Of a stretch of DNA of 64,000 bases, positions 34,447 to 43,090 are shown piece by piece. The DNA comes from Shewanella indica (GTDB lineage Bacteria; Pseudomonadota; Gammaproteobacteria; Enterobacterales; Shewanellaceae), in contig NZ_NIJK01000026.1 of the NCBI RefSeq assembly GCF_002836975.1, positions 1 through 64,000 on the forward strand. Direction: 5' to 3'. Numbering within the stretch: position 1 is the stretch's first letter; every line of letters starts with the position of its first letter. The position numbers and the translations under genes are program-made. The notes under the pieces were generated by a model, which saw nothing but the letters and a program-made list of their open reading frames with translations, ran no database searches and had not been told where the DNA came from.

Positions 34447-35085
34447 ATGGATACCCTAATCGGCTGGCTCGCGGGATTGACTGCCTTTGGGATCACCTCG
34501 GCGGCCAGGTTGGTCACCGGTGCCCGCGCCCTGTGGCTTGGCTGCCGCGCCAATCACAATCAGCGGCTCTACTTTGCCAATCACAGCAGTCACGGTGACT
34601 TTGTGTTGCTGTGGGCATCACTGCCTGCTTTGCTGAGACGCAAGACACGTCCGGTTGCCGGCGCCGAGTATTGGCAAAAGACGGCGCTGAGGCGCTTTAT
34701 TATTCAGCGGGTATTCAATGCCGTGCTTATTCCAAGAGAGAGCCATGGTGAGGGCAATCCCCTGGCGCCGGTGGAAAAGGCGCTGGCCGAGGGCGACTCG
34801 CTGATCTTCTTCCCGGAAGGAACCCGTAATCTGAGCGAGGCGCCATTGTTGCCGTTCAAGAGTGGAATCTATCATCTGGCACACTCGCGCCCGGATCTGG
34901 AGCTGATCCCCGTGTGGATTGCCAACCTCAATCGCGCCATGCCCAAGGGGCGTTATCTGCCGTTGCCGCTGCTCTGCACTTTGAGTTTTGGCACGCCTAT
35001 CAAGCTGCAGCCGCAGGAAACCAAGGTGGCCTTTCTCGAGCGTTTGCGTTTGGCACTATTGGCGATGTCACGGGAGGAAGTATGA
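34447..35085 (+). CDS. PlsC-like 1-acyl-glycerol-3-phosphate acyltransferase
   Basis: About 212 residues. The acyltransferase motifs are NHSSHGDFVLLW (the HxxxxD catalytic pair) and FFPEGTRNLSEAPLLPFKSGIYHLA (the EGTR substrate site). One N-terminal hydrophobic segment anchors it. It would add an acyl chain to a lysophospholipid or related lipid. The ribosome site GAGGAG lies about 13 bases before ATG 34447, unusually far; no better start is seen in frame. Its stop overlaps the next start by 4 bp. Within this operon it could restore a chain removed by the hydrolase half of the YnbC-like protein. Confidence 0.87.
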   Translation: MDTLIGWLAGLTAFGITSAARLVTGARALWLGCRANHNQRLYFANHSSHGDFVLLWASLPALLRRKTRPVAGAEYWQKTALRRFIIQRVFNAVLIPRESHGEGNPLAPVEKALAEGDSLIFFPEGTRNLSEAPLLPFKSGIYHLAHSRPDLELIPVWIANLNRAMPKGRYLPLPLLCTLSFGTPIKLQPQETKVAFLERLRLALLAMSREEV

Positions 35086-36005
35086 ACCAGACACTGTGGT
35101 TGTTTGCCGGTATAGGCCTACTGCTGGTGGTAGCGACCCTGATAGGTCGTTTGCTGGCCTGGCGTAAGGGCAACAACGCCGTTATTGCCAATCTCAACGC
35201 CAGAATCGATGCCTGGTGGATGATGGTGCTGGCCATAGGCATAGCTTTCCTGTTCGGGCTCTATGGGGTGATATTGCTGTTTGCCCTGGTATCTTTCTAT
35301 GCGCTGAGGGAGTTTTTAACCCTGACACCGACTCGGGCCAGCGACTATCCTGCCCTGGTCGCAGCCTTCTATTTTGCCTTGCCGGTGCAGTATCTGCTGA
35401 TCGCCATCCATTGGTACGGCATGTTCAGTATCTTTATTCCCGTGTATCTGTTCCTGCTGATGCCGATTCTGGCAGCACTTGGCGGCGATACTACACGTTA
35501 CCTTGAGCGTACCGCCAAGGTGCAGTGGGGGCTGATGATAGCCGTCTATTGTGTCTCGTCGGTGCCGGCGCTGATGACTTTGAAGATAGAGGGCTATGAA
35601 GGGCGTAACTTGCTGCTGATCGCCTGGCTTATTCTGGTAGTGCAACTCTCCGATGTGCTGCAGTATTGCTGTGGCAAGCTGTTTGGCAAACGCAAGGTGG
35701 CACCCAAGCTGTCGCCCTCCAAGACCCTCGAAGGCCTGGTCGGTGGGGTGTTGCTGGCGACGCTGGTGGGTACTTCGCTGTTTTGGATCACCCCATTCAC
35801 CCCCTGGCAGGCGGCAATCATAGCTTTACTGGTGAACCTGCTCGGCTTTGCCGGGGGACTGGTGATGTCGGCTATCAAGCGTGACCGCGGCGTCAAGGAT
35901 TGGGGCCATATGATAGAGGGCCACGGCGGCATGCTGGATCGCATGGATTCTGTCTGTTTTGCCGCGCCGGTTTTCTTCCATGTGGTGCGCTATTGGTGGG
36001 TGTGA
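35082..36005 (+). CDS. CdsA-like phosphatidate cytidylyltransferase, YnbB-like
   Basis: 307 residues, eight or so membrane helices, with the CDP-diglyceride synthase signature SAIKRDRGVKDWG ... GHGGMLDRMDS near the C-terminus. It makes a CDP-lipid from CTP and phosphatidate, the donor for the YnbA-like enzyme. GGGAGGA precedes ATG 35082, which overlaps the acyltransferase stop. E. coli YnbB is a CdsA paralogue reported to take part in synthesis of the MPIase glycolipid. Presence in a dedicated operon suggests it feeds a local pathway rather than bulk phospholipid synthesis. Confidence 0.9.
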   Translation: MNQTLWLFAGIGLLLVVATLIGRLLAWRKGNNAVIANLNARIDAWWMMVLAIGIAFLFGLYGVILLFALVSFYALREFLTLTPTRASDYPALVAAFYFALPVQYLLIAIHWYGMFSIFIPVYLFLLMPILAALGGDTTRYLERTAKVQWGLMIAVYCVSSVPALMTLKIEGYEGRNLLLIAWLILVVQLSDVLQYCCGKLFGKRKVAPKLSPSKTLEGLVGGVLLATLVGTSLFWITPFTPWQAAIIALLVNLLGFAGGLVMSAIKRDRGVKDWGHMIEGHGGMLDRMDSVCFAAPVFFHVVRYWWV

Positions 36006-36101
36006 CCTTTCTATAAAGTCGAAGACTCATAGCGGATAAATGCGCTTTTTGTTGTTATTTGTCGGCAGTAAGCTGGGGCTATTCCAAAGTGAAGGAGCCC
36101 A

Positions 36102-36962
36102 ATGATGAAAATATTGCAAATACTGCCGGCGCAACCCACCTCTGACGGCGATGGGGTCAATATCAGCCGGGTCGCCGATTTTCAGGCTCTGGCGCTGGAT
36201 CCCTATCTGATGCTGGATGAGATCCGCTCCGACGATGAACGCGATTATCTCGGCGGTTTTCCGCCGCATCCCCACCGCGGTATGGAAACTTTTACCTATA
36301 TCCGCAAGGGCGGTTTTGAGCACAGGGATCAACTGGGCAATGTCCGCGCCATCCGCGAAGGCAAGGTGCAGTGGATGAGTACCGGCCGCGGCGTGGTCCA
36401 CTCCGAAATGCCGCTGGCTGATGCCAAAGAGGGGCTGCATGGCTTTCAGATCTGGCTCAATATGCCGGCCAAAGACAAGATGCGGCCGCCCAGGTATCAG
36501 GACAGCGATGCCGATGAACACCCGCAGCTTGAAACTGACGGCGCCAGCCTGAGACTGCTGGCCGGTGACTGGCGTTTCGCCGGTACTGAAGCCAGTGCTC
36601 CCTTGACCGGGTTGGCCGGCGATGCGGCGATTGCCGATTTGACGCTGGCGCCGGAAGCCCAAGCCGAGTTGGATCTCAGTCATCTGGGGCGACTGGCGCT
36701 CTATCTGCACAGCGGTGAATTGCAACTGCTGGATGGCAAACAACTGGCGGCCGGTAATATGTTGCTGCTCGACAGTCGTTATCCTTTTGAGCTGCAAGCC
36801 GGTTTCAAGGGCGCGGGCCTGCTCATTCTGGCCGGTAACCCTATTGGTGAGACCGTGGTGCAGATGGGGCCTTTTGTGATGAATACCCAGGCGGAGATCC
36901 TGCAGGCCATTCGTGATTACCAAAACGGTGATTTTGGTGAGATCCCATCCGGTTCCGTTTAA
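36102..36962 (+). CDS. pirin family protein
   Basis: 286 residues, bicupin fold. The N-terminal cupin holds the pirin metal-binding residues (PPHPHRGMETFTYI with two His, then VVHSEMPL with His and Glu). Pirins are Fe-binding; some have quercetinase activity and others are redox regulators. AAGGAGCCC precedes ATG 36102, and the next codon is also ATG. Monocistronic, with a hairpin after the stop. Confidence 0.92.
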   Translation: MMKILQILPAQPTSDGDGVNISRVADFQALALDPYLMLDEIRSDDERDYLGGFPPHPHRGMETFTYIRKGGFEHRDQLGNVRAIREGKVQWMSTGRGVVHSEMPLADAKEGLHGFQIWLNMPAKDKMRPPRYQDSDADEHPQLETDGASLRLLAGDWRFAGTEASAPLTGLAGDAAIADLTLAPEAQAELDLSHLGRLALYLHSGELQLLDGKQLAAGNMLLLDSRYPFELQAGFKGAGLLILAGNPIGETVVQMGPFVMNTQAEILQAIRDYQNGDFGEIPSGSV

Positions 36963-36966
36963 CTGA

Positions 36967-37001
36967 TAGGCAACAGACGGCTGCTTTACTGCAGCCGTTT
37001 G
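36967..37001 (+). terminator. hairpin between convergent pirin and site-2-protease genes
   Basis: Stem ACGGCTGC / GCAGCCGT with a TTTACT loop, extended by GGCAA and TTGCC. The T tract is weak. It sits between two stop codons, so it could act in both directions. Confidence 0.55.
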
Positions 37002-37011
37002 CCATATTGCA

Positions 37012-38097
37012 TCAACTCTGCAATATCTTGAGTGGCAATCCCAGCATATCATCTCCGCTACCCGCCAGATGCCAGATAACCCCTACCAGGGCCGCCACGG
37101 TTAACAAATACCAGATAAGGGAAAACACTTGCCCATACCTGTCCAGCGGCAACAGATGGCTTTGATGACGCTGTTTCCACTCAAACAGAATCTCGGCGCT
37201 GCCTATCAGCAACAGGAACCCCAGCAGCGCTAGCCCCAGGCTGTAGCTGATAAATACTCCGATGGCGGCACCGAGAATACAGGCGATAAGGCCGATGGCG
37301 CTGTTCATTGAAAAGCTGATGCTCTTGAGAATATGTCCGCCGTCCAGCGGCAGAATTGGCAATAGGTTGAACAGATTGAGTAAGGCGTTGAAGGCCGCCA
37401 GACCGGCAAAGAAGGGATTGCCAGTGATCCAGTAGGCCACGAGTGCCGCCAACGACATCAACAGGCCAAAGGTTGGCCCCATGATGGAGATCACCACATC
37501 TTGCCAGCGGGTGTTGATCTTCTCATCGGACAGGGCCAGGCCGCCCATAAAGGGAATGAGGTAGATACCTTTGGTTTTCATACCAAAATACTTCATCGCC
37601 CGGATATGGCCGTATTCGTGAAACACCAGACAGGCAATAAGGGCCAATGCAAACTGCAGTGAAAACAGCCAGGAATAAGCGGCAATACTGGCCCCGGCCA
37701 GTACGACTTTGATTACCTTGGCACTCTTGAGCAGCTTAAAGCCCAGAGACACCAGCCCCACCAGACTCAGTTTCTGTTGTTTCACCGGCGCTATGTCTGG
37801 TGTTTGCCGCTCAATATCTTTGCTATCGCGCCTGCCTTCAATCGTGACTTGTTCATCGATGAGCAAACGATAGCTCAGCTCAAAGGGTTGCCAGTTGAGC
37901 TGGGTTTCCAGGCGTACCTTGATGCTGCTGCCATCGGTGCGACTAAGGCTGAACTCATGGCTGCCGCTGTCTTGGTCATTGGCGCTGGCGGCTTGTTGCG
38001 AGACCAATTGATTATCCCAAAAGAGTTGTTGCCAACCTGCCATGGAACCTTCCAGCCTCAGAGGCTTCCCTAAGCAATCTATTTTCAGAAGTTGCAA
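37012..38097 (-). CDS. site-2-type (M50) membrane metalloprotease
   Basis: 361 residues. A ~110-residue N-terminal cytosolic-looking beta domain is followed by membrane helices with the zinc motif HEYGH (in ACLVFHEYGHIRAMKYFG) and the third ligand Asp in LLPILPLDGGHIL, the S2P layout. Such proteases cut within membrane-spanning segments of regulators. No PDZ domain is visible, unlike RseP. The N-terminal domain is not one I recognise and may be the substrate-selecting part. Monocistronic or with the following DUF4144 gene, which lies upstream on the same strand. Confidence 0.88.
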   Translation of the reverse strand: MQLLKIDCLGKPLRLEGSMAGWQQLFWDNQLVSQQAASANDQDSGSHEFSLSRTDGSSIKVRLETQLNWQPFELSYRLLIDEQVTIEGRRDSKDIERQTPDIAPVKQQKLSLVGLVSLGFKLLKSAKVIKVVLAGASIAAYSWLFSLQFALALIACLVFHEYGHIRAMKYFGMKTKGIYLIPFMGGLALSDEKINTRWQDVVISIMGPTFGLLMSLAALVAYWITGNPFFAGLAAFNALLNLFNLLPILPLDGGHILKSISFSMNSAIGLIACILGAAIGVFISYSLGLALLGFLLLIGSAEILFEWKQRHQSHLLPLDRYGQVFSLIWYLLTVAALVGVIWHLAGSGDDMLGLPLKILQS

Positions 38098-38154
38098 ATC
38101 TATGACTCCGGTGAGAGAAAACGCGCCGATTATACCCGTGGGCGCTGGGCTTTG

Positions 38155-38517
38155 TCAGAGATTGTCGAGATAACGCACCATCTCCAGCCCTTGTGGAAAA
38201 GTGATAAAGGCTAATTTGGCCACGCAGCAACTGCCGAGCGCGGCGGCGTGCTTTTGTACCAACAGCTTGAGATCTTTGAGTTCGAGTCGAGACTGGCTCG
38301 GGCCTATTTGCGGCAATGAAGCCAGTACAGGTTCGTCACAGCGAGTGGCCGGAAGTATGGGATAGCATAAGCCGCCGGAATCTATCAGTTGGTCGCCCTG
38401 GCAACTCAGGTGTTGATGTAGGCAGATATACTCCAACCAGTCTCTTTCATTCTCAAGGAACAGGAGTTCGTCTGAATCTGCCGGTTTTAGAATGGCGGGC
38501 CAGGTGGGCTGTGTCAT
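38155..38517 (-). CDS. DUF4144 family protein
   Basis: About 120 residues, resembling DUF4144 proteins of Shewanella and Vibrio (TWPAILKPADSDELLFLENERDWLEYI at the start and CCVAKLAFITFPQGLEMVRYL at the end). Soluble; several Cys residues but no known metal motif. ATG 38517 is chosen because it gives the family N-terminus; an ATG 39 bp upstream has no support. Function unknown. Confidence 0.75.
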   Translation of the reverse strand: MTQPTWPAILKPADSDELLFLENERDWLEYICLHQHLSCQGDQLIDSGGLCYPILPATRCDEPVLASLPQIGPSQSRLELKDLKLLVQKHAAALGSCCVAKLAFITFPQGLEMVRYLDNL

Positions 38518-38620
38518 AGGGTATCCATGCATAAGCTGTTGCCGATACCATAACACAGTGACTTGGTGTTGCTATGATTTCTTCCCGGTCAGATTGAACC
38601 ATAACCGTGCGGCTTTGAGC

Positions 38621-40291
38621 TTAACCGCGATTGCTGTAATCGAAGTGGATTTCTCCATTTTGGTTTTCAATCACGCAGGGGCCATGTTCCCTTTGAGTGC
38701 GCTGCTGGGCCGGGCCTATATGAATTTCCACATTGGAGTAGACATGCTTCAGGGCTTCGACAAAGTAATGGCGATAGTAACCTTCGGTTTCTGCTTTCAG
38801 TAGATCGAGTTCGGTTTCTTCCCGCAGTCGCTCATCATCGACACGATGTTTCTCCTGCAGCATCATTTTTACCTGTTCGACCATGGTAGGATCTGTTTGC
38901 CATTCACTCTTGGGCGGCAGTTTTCTCAGCCGGGCTTCCATTTCCAGCCCGGCCACTACCAGAACCCTAACACACTCTTCGAGTTCTTTGAGGTTTTGGC
39001 GGTATTCCCCCAAACGCATGGCGCAGAAGAGCTCTGTCTTGGTATCGGCTGTGGCGCCTATGGCAACTGCCTTGATGCCTTTTTCTGCCTTGGCTATTCC
39101 GCCCACCAGGTCTCCGCGACGGCCGTTGCCATCGCTGACTATCAGTTTGCCATCGGTGCAACTGTGGCTGTGCAGCAGTTGCTTGGTTACCAAAATATCG
39201 CCTTGGCACTGAAGATCGGAATATTGCACAAATTGGGCCGAAATTTGCCCCTTGGCTCTTATTTGGGTCGACAGCTCATTGGTGCGGATCTGCCTGCCTA
39301 TGATGCCTTTGCTGACAGTGATATCTCCCTCGGCCGTCAGGGATGCCGAGTCGACAAAGCCCATGACTGTGATATCGCCGCTGCTCGTGACTTGCATCCC
39401 TTCATGGACGTCGCCACTGATAAGAATGCTGCCTTTAAAGTCGACGTTGCCATAGCCCACGTCGACATCTTTTATCTGCAGCACATCATCTACCTGCATG
39501 CCATTGCGGATTTCCACCGGCTGACCGGCAACTGTGGCGATAAGCTTATTGCTGTCCTTGGCGCTGAGTTCTGTACCTTTACCTATCACCATCTCCAACT
39601 CTTTACCTGGCTTGGCCGGTAGTACTTCACCGAAGACATTGTAGCCAGGGGTACCTTGGGTGGCGGGGATCTTCTCCATTAAAAGATCGCCGCTATTGAC
39701 CATGATGACGGCGCCTAGGTTGCGCATATCCACAGTGCCATCCTCACGTTCTTGCGGATGCAATAGGCGTTCACGGGCCAGGGGCACTTTGCGGTCCAAT
39801 TTGGCATGGTTGCCATTTACCGCCGCCTTGCCGCAGGCAATGATGCCTTCTATGGTTTCACCGGGTTTACTCTGCTTCAGGCGTTTGAGCATGGTTTCTA
39901 TCTTGATTTTCGACAGCCCCATGCAGATCTTATCTTCCTTGAGACGGCGAAGGATATCCGGCAGGGTGATCTCCTTCCCCCCCCAGGCGGCGGTAAGGGT
40001 CATTGTGGCTTGCATCTTGTCCTTACTGGGCTGGAGTGATATCTGGCCGTCACGACACTCGGCTATCTGAAAAAATTGCTCGAATTGGCCATCTTCTTCG
40101 GCATAGAGCTTGTTGATCTCTTTGACGGCTTTAACAATTTGACTGTCGAGGGGGTAAAGTTTGGCAAAGTCAGGTAATGCCAGCAGATGACGAATGGCTT
40201 CCTCGGTAACGGGACCATGGGTTTTGGGGATGAGCCTCAGCTCGGCAAATTGCATGTTACTGCTGAGTTCAACGAGATCCGGCGCCAGCAT
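38621..40291 (-). CDS. FapA family polymer-like protein (DUF342)
   Basis: 556 residues of the FapA/DUF342 family. A mixed N-terminal domain is followed by a long repetitive beta-helix region (~290-400; repeated units such as GSILISGDVHEGMQVTSSGDITVMGFVDSASLTAEGDI) and a C-terminal coiled region (~440-540). Related proteins appear near flagellar or polysaccharide genes and resemble bactofilin-type scaffolds in their repeats. No enzyme motif is seen. Start ATG 40291 has only a weak site CTGGATAC upstream. Confidence 0.87.
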   Translation of the reverse strand: MLAPDLVELSSNMQFAELRLIPKTHGPVTEEAIRHLLALPDFAKLYPLDSQIVKAVKEINKLYAEEDGQFEQFFQIAECRDGQISLQPSKDKMQATMTLTAAWGGKEITLPDILRRLKEDKICMGLSKIKIETMLKRLKQSKPGETIEGIIACGKAAVNGNHAKLDRKVPLARERLLHPQEREDGTVDMRNLGAVIMVNSGDLLMEKIPATQGTPGYNVFGEVLPAKPGKELEMVIGKGTELSAKDSNKLIATVAGQPVEIRNGMQVDDVLQIKDVDVGYGNVDFKGSILISGDVHEGMQVTSSGDITVMGFVDSASLTAEGDITVSKGIIGRQIRTNELSTQIRAKGQISAQFVQYSDLQCQGDILVTKQLLHSHSCTDGKLIVSDGNGRRGDLVGGIAKAEKGIKAVAIGATADTKTELFCAMRLGEYRQNLKELEECVRVLVVAGLEMEARLRKLPPKSEWQTDPTMVEQVKMMLQEKHRVDDERLREETELDLLKAETEGYYRHYFVEALKHVYSNVEIHIGPAQQRTQREHGPCVIENQNGEIHFDYSNRG

Positions 40292-40607
40292 ATTAGAGTA
40301 TCCAGGTTAGTTATACCTTTCCTTTGGAGCTTGAACATGTTTGCCACTCGAGTAAGAAACTGTTTGTCCATGGTGCGGGGTGTGCCATGACATAACAGGA
40401 AAACAGGGGCTCTTATCGACTGAGTCAACTCCTGTGCGGAACGGTACTATTATTATTTTTCCGACTGCTATTGAGTATAACAACATAAGCTCGCCGAAAC
40501 GAAGCCTGTCGTTAACATCCCATTAGCAGTTATTCAAAAGATAATAGCCCTGAATACTTATAAAAATCTTTGATCTCTTAGCGAAAAGTTACCAAAAATT
40601 TTCGGCG
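40292..40607. other. intergenic region between FapA-like gene and rsmC
   Basis: About 315 bp, A/T-rich toward the right side. It should carry the FapA promoter and the rsmC 3' end (a CCGAAAATTTTTGG near-palindrome at about 40594). A 63-codon open frame on the minus strand overlaps the FapA start but has no family resemblance and no ribosome site. Nothing firm. Confidence 0.5.
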
Positions 40608-41645
40608 CTACTTTTTGTCACTGATATTCCGGTAAAGCTTGTATTTGTTGTTTTCGGCGATGACATTCACCTTGCCGAAATGGGCCGCGATTGTATCGCT
40701 GTAAGGCAGGTGGCGGTTGGCTACTATCTGCCATACTCCTCGCTCTGTGAGTTTTTTGGTACTGTCGGCGATAAAGCTTTCGGCAATATGGGTAGTTGCC
40801 GCCAAACCATCATGAAACGGTGGGTTGGAGATGATGGCGTCGAACTCGCCCTGAGTGGCGCTCAAGCCATCTGATGGATAGACTTTGGCGCTAAGGCCAT
40901 TGGCCTTAAGGGTCAGCTCACAGGACAGCAGCGCCATGGCATTGATGTCGACACATTCAAGGGTCAGCTCCGGCTGGGCCTTGAGCAGGGCGGCCGCAAT
41001 CACTCCGGCGCCGCAGCCAAAGTCCAATACCCGGCCCTCGAGCTTAGGCAGATGAGACAGCAACAGCTCAGTACCCAGATCCAGCCGTTTTTCACTGAAT
41101 ACTCCGGCCATATTGCAGATTTGCACATCCCCTTGGGGAGTAGGCAAGCTGTAGTGGCTGACATAGGTCTCAATATCCAGCGCAGTTGGGTTGGTGATGG
41201 CCTCGGCGGCAAACAATAGACAGTGACGGGCGTTGTCCAGTTTGGCTGCATTGCTGAACCAGCGACTTTGCTGCTTGGCAAACGACTTTATCCCGCCTTT
41301 GTTTTCCCCTATGACCAGAAGTTGGCCTCCTGGTTGCAGGTGCAGCGCCGCCAGCTCCAGCAGATAAGCGAGCAGCGGCTTGGCCTTGGGGTAGTAGACC
41401 ACAACGGTCTCGAACCTGTCTGTATGGGGCAATTGGTGGCCAAAGTAGCAATGAAGCGAGGCTGTGGCTTGCGATTTAAGCTGTTGGAAGTGATTGAAGT
41501 CCAGCGCCAGGGCATCGACTCTGGGGCACAGCTTCAAAAGCTCTCTGGCGCAGCTATCGCTTTCATGGTTGAGCAGCAGCAGGCTTTGGCCTTCAAATAG
41601 CGCACTGTTGCGCAGCAGTAATTGCGATGGCGGTGTCAGCAACAT
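40608..41645 (-). CDS. rsmC: 16S rRNA (guanine-1207-N2)-methyltransferase
   Basis: 345 residues, the usual RsmC size: an inactive N-terminal methyltransferase-like half and a catalytic C-terminal half with motif [17 protein letters not shown] and the substrate loop [10 protein letters not shown]. Methylates G1207 of 16S rRNA in the 30S subunit. The start [13 protein letters not shown] fits the family. Monocistronic. Confidence 0.94.
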   Translation of the reverse strand: MLLTPPSQLLLRNSALFEGQSLLLLNHESDSCARELLKLCPRVDALALDFNHFQQLKSQATASLHCYFGHQLPHTDRFETVVVYYPKAKPLLAYLLELAALHLQPGGQLLVIGENKGGIKSFAKQQSRWFSNAAKLDNARHCLLFAAEAITNPTALDIETYVSHYSLPTPQGDVQICNMAGVFSEKRLDLGTELLLSHLPKLEGRVLDFGCGAGVIAAALLKAQPELTLECVDINAMALLSCELTLKANGLSAKVYPSDGLSATQGEFDAIISNPPFHDGLAATTHIAESFIADSTKKLTERGVWQIVANRHLPYSDTIAAHFGKVNVIAENNKYKLYRNISDKK

Positions 41646-41728
41646 AGGAGAACTTCCAAGGATAAAATCTGCCGCGCATTATAGCCAATCAGTGGTGGCA
41701 GCGGGCAAGAGTTATAGTCGGCAAAGAC

Positions 41729-41753
41729 AAAAAAAGCGGCCGCAGCCGCTTTT
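41729..41753 (-). terminator. terminator after the alkaline phosphatase gene
   Basis: Symmetric stem AAAAGCGGC / GCCGCTTTT with a CGCA loop and a long T run on the minus strand, 14 bp after the stop codon. Confidence 0.85.
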
Positions 41754-41766
41754 ACCAGGCCAAGCC

Positions 41767-43083
41767 TTATTTGGCGGCGTGTTGCCCCTTGGGCAGTAGG
41801 CTGCTCAGTTTGGAGGCGATATCCGTGTTGTCCTGATTGCCGATAAACAGCTTGGCGCCCGGGCCTGCGGCAAACACCTGCACATCTGTGCCCGTATGGC
41901 CACCTGTGGTCCAGCCTGTGTTGGAGCGGCGATCCACTTCCTGTTTGATAGCGCTGGCCAGCGTCTCTTTGCCTTGCATTCTGGCCTTGGCCAATTGCTC
42001 CAGCAAAGCGGGTTCCAGCTCAAAACCCAGGCCTTGAGCCAGCGGTGCTTGCCAGTCTTCTGCGGTCAACGCCGCGGCGGCCAGAGTGTCGATACTGGCA
42101 GAGAGCCCCTTGAGTACCTCTGGATTCCAGGCATATTTGCCCTTGCTGCCGATGGAGAGACCGCCGGTATTGTGATCTGCGGTGGCCACCATCAGGGTAT
42201 TGGGGTTTTGGCGTACGAACTGCTCGACCACTTCCATGGTACGGGCAAATTCATCCATCTCCGCCATGGCGGCGGCGATGTCGTTGTTGTGACCGGCCCA
42301 GTCGATCAGACTGCCTTCGACCAGCAATACAAAGCCGTTGTTGTTTTGTGACAAGAGCTCCAGTGCCTTGCCTGTCATGGTGCTGAGGCGATGGCCGTCC
42401 TTGTCATCCAGCACCCAGGGCAATTGCACTTCGGCAAACAGGCCCATTACCTTGGGTTGTGTGATACTTTCAAGCGCGCTGAACTCCTGCAAAATTTGAT
42501 AGCCCTTGGCATCAAACTTGGCCAGCAGTTCCTGATCAAAGTATTTCTGGCCCCCCCCAAGCATTACATCGGCATCCGTCTCCAGATACTTGTTGGCCAG
42601 CTCGACATAGTGCTTGCGACTTTCGCTGTGAGACAAAAAGGCCGCCGGTGTGGCGTGATTTATCTGGGAAGTGACCGCCACTCCTGTGCTCATTCCCCGC
42701 TGCTTGGCCTTTTCCATTATGGTCGGGATCGGCTGCTTCTGGGGGTCGACCGAGATGGCACCATTATAGCTTTTTACTCCGGTTGCCAGCGCGGTTGCCG
42801 CGGCGGCGGAGTCGGTGACATAGCCACTGACTCTGGCGGGGTAGGTACTGGCCATACCGACCAACAGGCGATCGAATACCGTCTGTTCTATCTCTTCGGT
42901 ATCCGGGTTGTCTTTGAAATATCGGTAGGCGCTGGTATAAGCCGGCCCCATGCCATCACCGACCATGATCACGATATTTTGGGGTCTGGAAGGGGCGGGA
43001 TTGGGCAACTGATTGGCATCGACTGCCAGTGGCAGCAGCAATGACAGTCCCAGTAATGCGCCCGTGAGTTGGCTCAGTTTCAT
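41767..43083 (-). CDS. phoA: alkaline phosphatase, PhoA family
   Basis: About 438 residues with a signal peptide (MKLSQLTGALLGLSLLLPLAVDA). Metal ligands and nucleophile are in place: VGDGMG (Asp43), VTDSAAAATALATG (nucleophile Ser92), NHATPA, and the late GGHTGTDV with Zn His. Hydrolyses phosphate monoesters in the periplasm, with two Zn and one Mg. The start codon lies 7 bp after the gshB stop, so it is likely co-transcribed, unusual for a phosphate-starvation enzyme; I see no Pho box nearby. ATG 43083 has AAGGATGAG upstream. Confidence 0.9.
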   Translation of the reverse strand: MKLSQLTGALLGLSLLLPLAVDANQLPNPAPSRPQNIVIMVGDGMGPAYTSAYRYFKDNPDTEEIEQTVFDRLLVGMASTYPARVSGYVTDSAAAATALATGVKSYNGAISVDPQKQPIPTIMEKAKQRGMSTGVAVTSQINHATPAAFLSHSESRKHYVELANKYLETDADVMLGGGQKYFDQELLAKFDAKGYQILQEFSALESITQPKVMGLFAEVQLPWVLDDKDGHRLSTMTGKALELLSQNNNGFVLLVEGSLIDWAGHNNDIAAAMAEMDEFARTMEVVEQFVRQNPNTLMVATADHNTGGLSIGSKGKYAWNPEVLKGLSASIDTLAAAALTAEDWQAPLAQGLGFELEPALLEQLAKARMQGKETLASAIKQEVDRRSNTGWTTGGHTGTDVQVFAAGPGAKLFIGNQDNTDIASKLSSLLPKGQHAAK

Positions 43084-43090
43084 CAGAGTC

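Noticed and set aside
36027-37052. 341-codon open frame antisense to the pirin gene
   Set aside because: The pirin metal-binding motifs are intact on the plus strand, and the frame also runs across the terminator hairpin.
40237-40428. 63-codon minus-strand frame upstream of the FapA-like gene
   Set aside because: It overlaps the FapA start in another frame, has no ribosome site and resembles nothing known.
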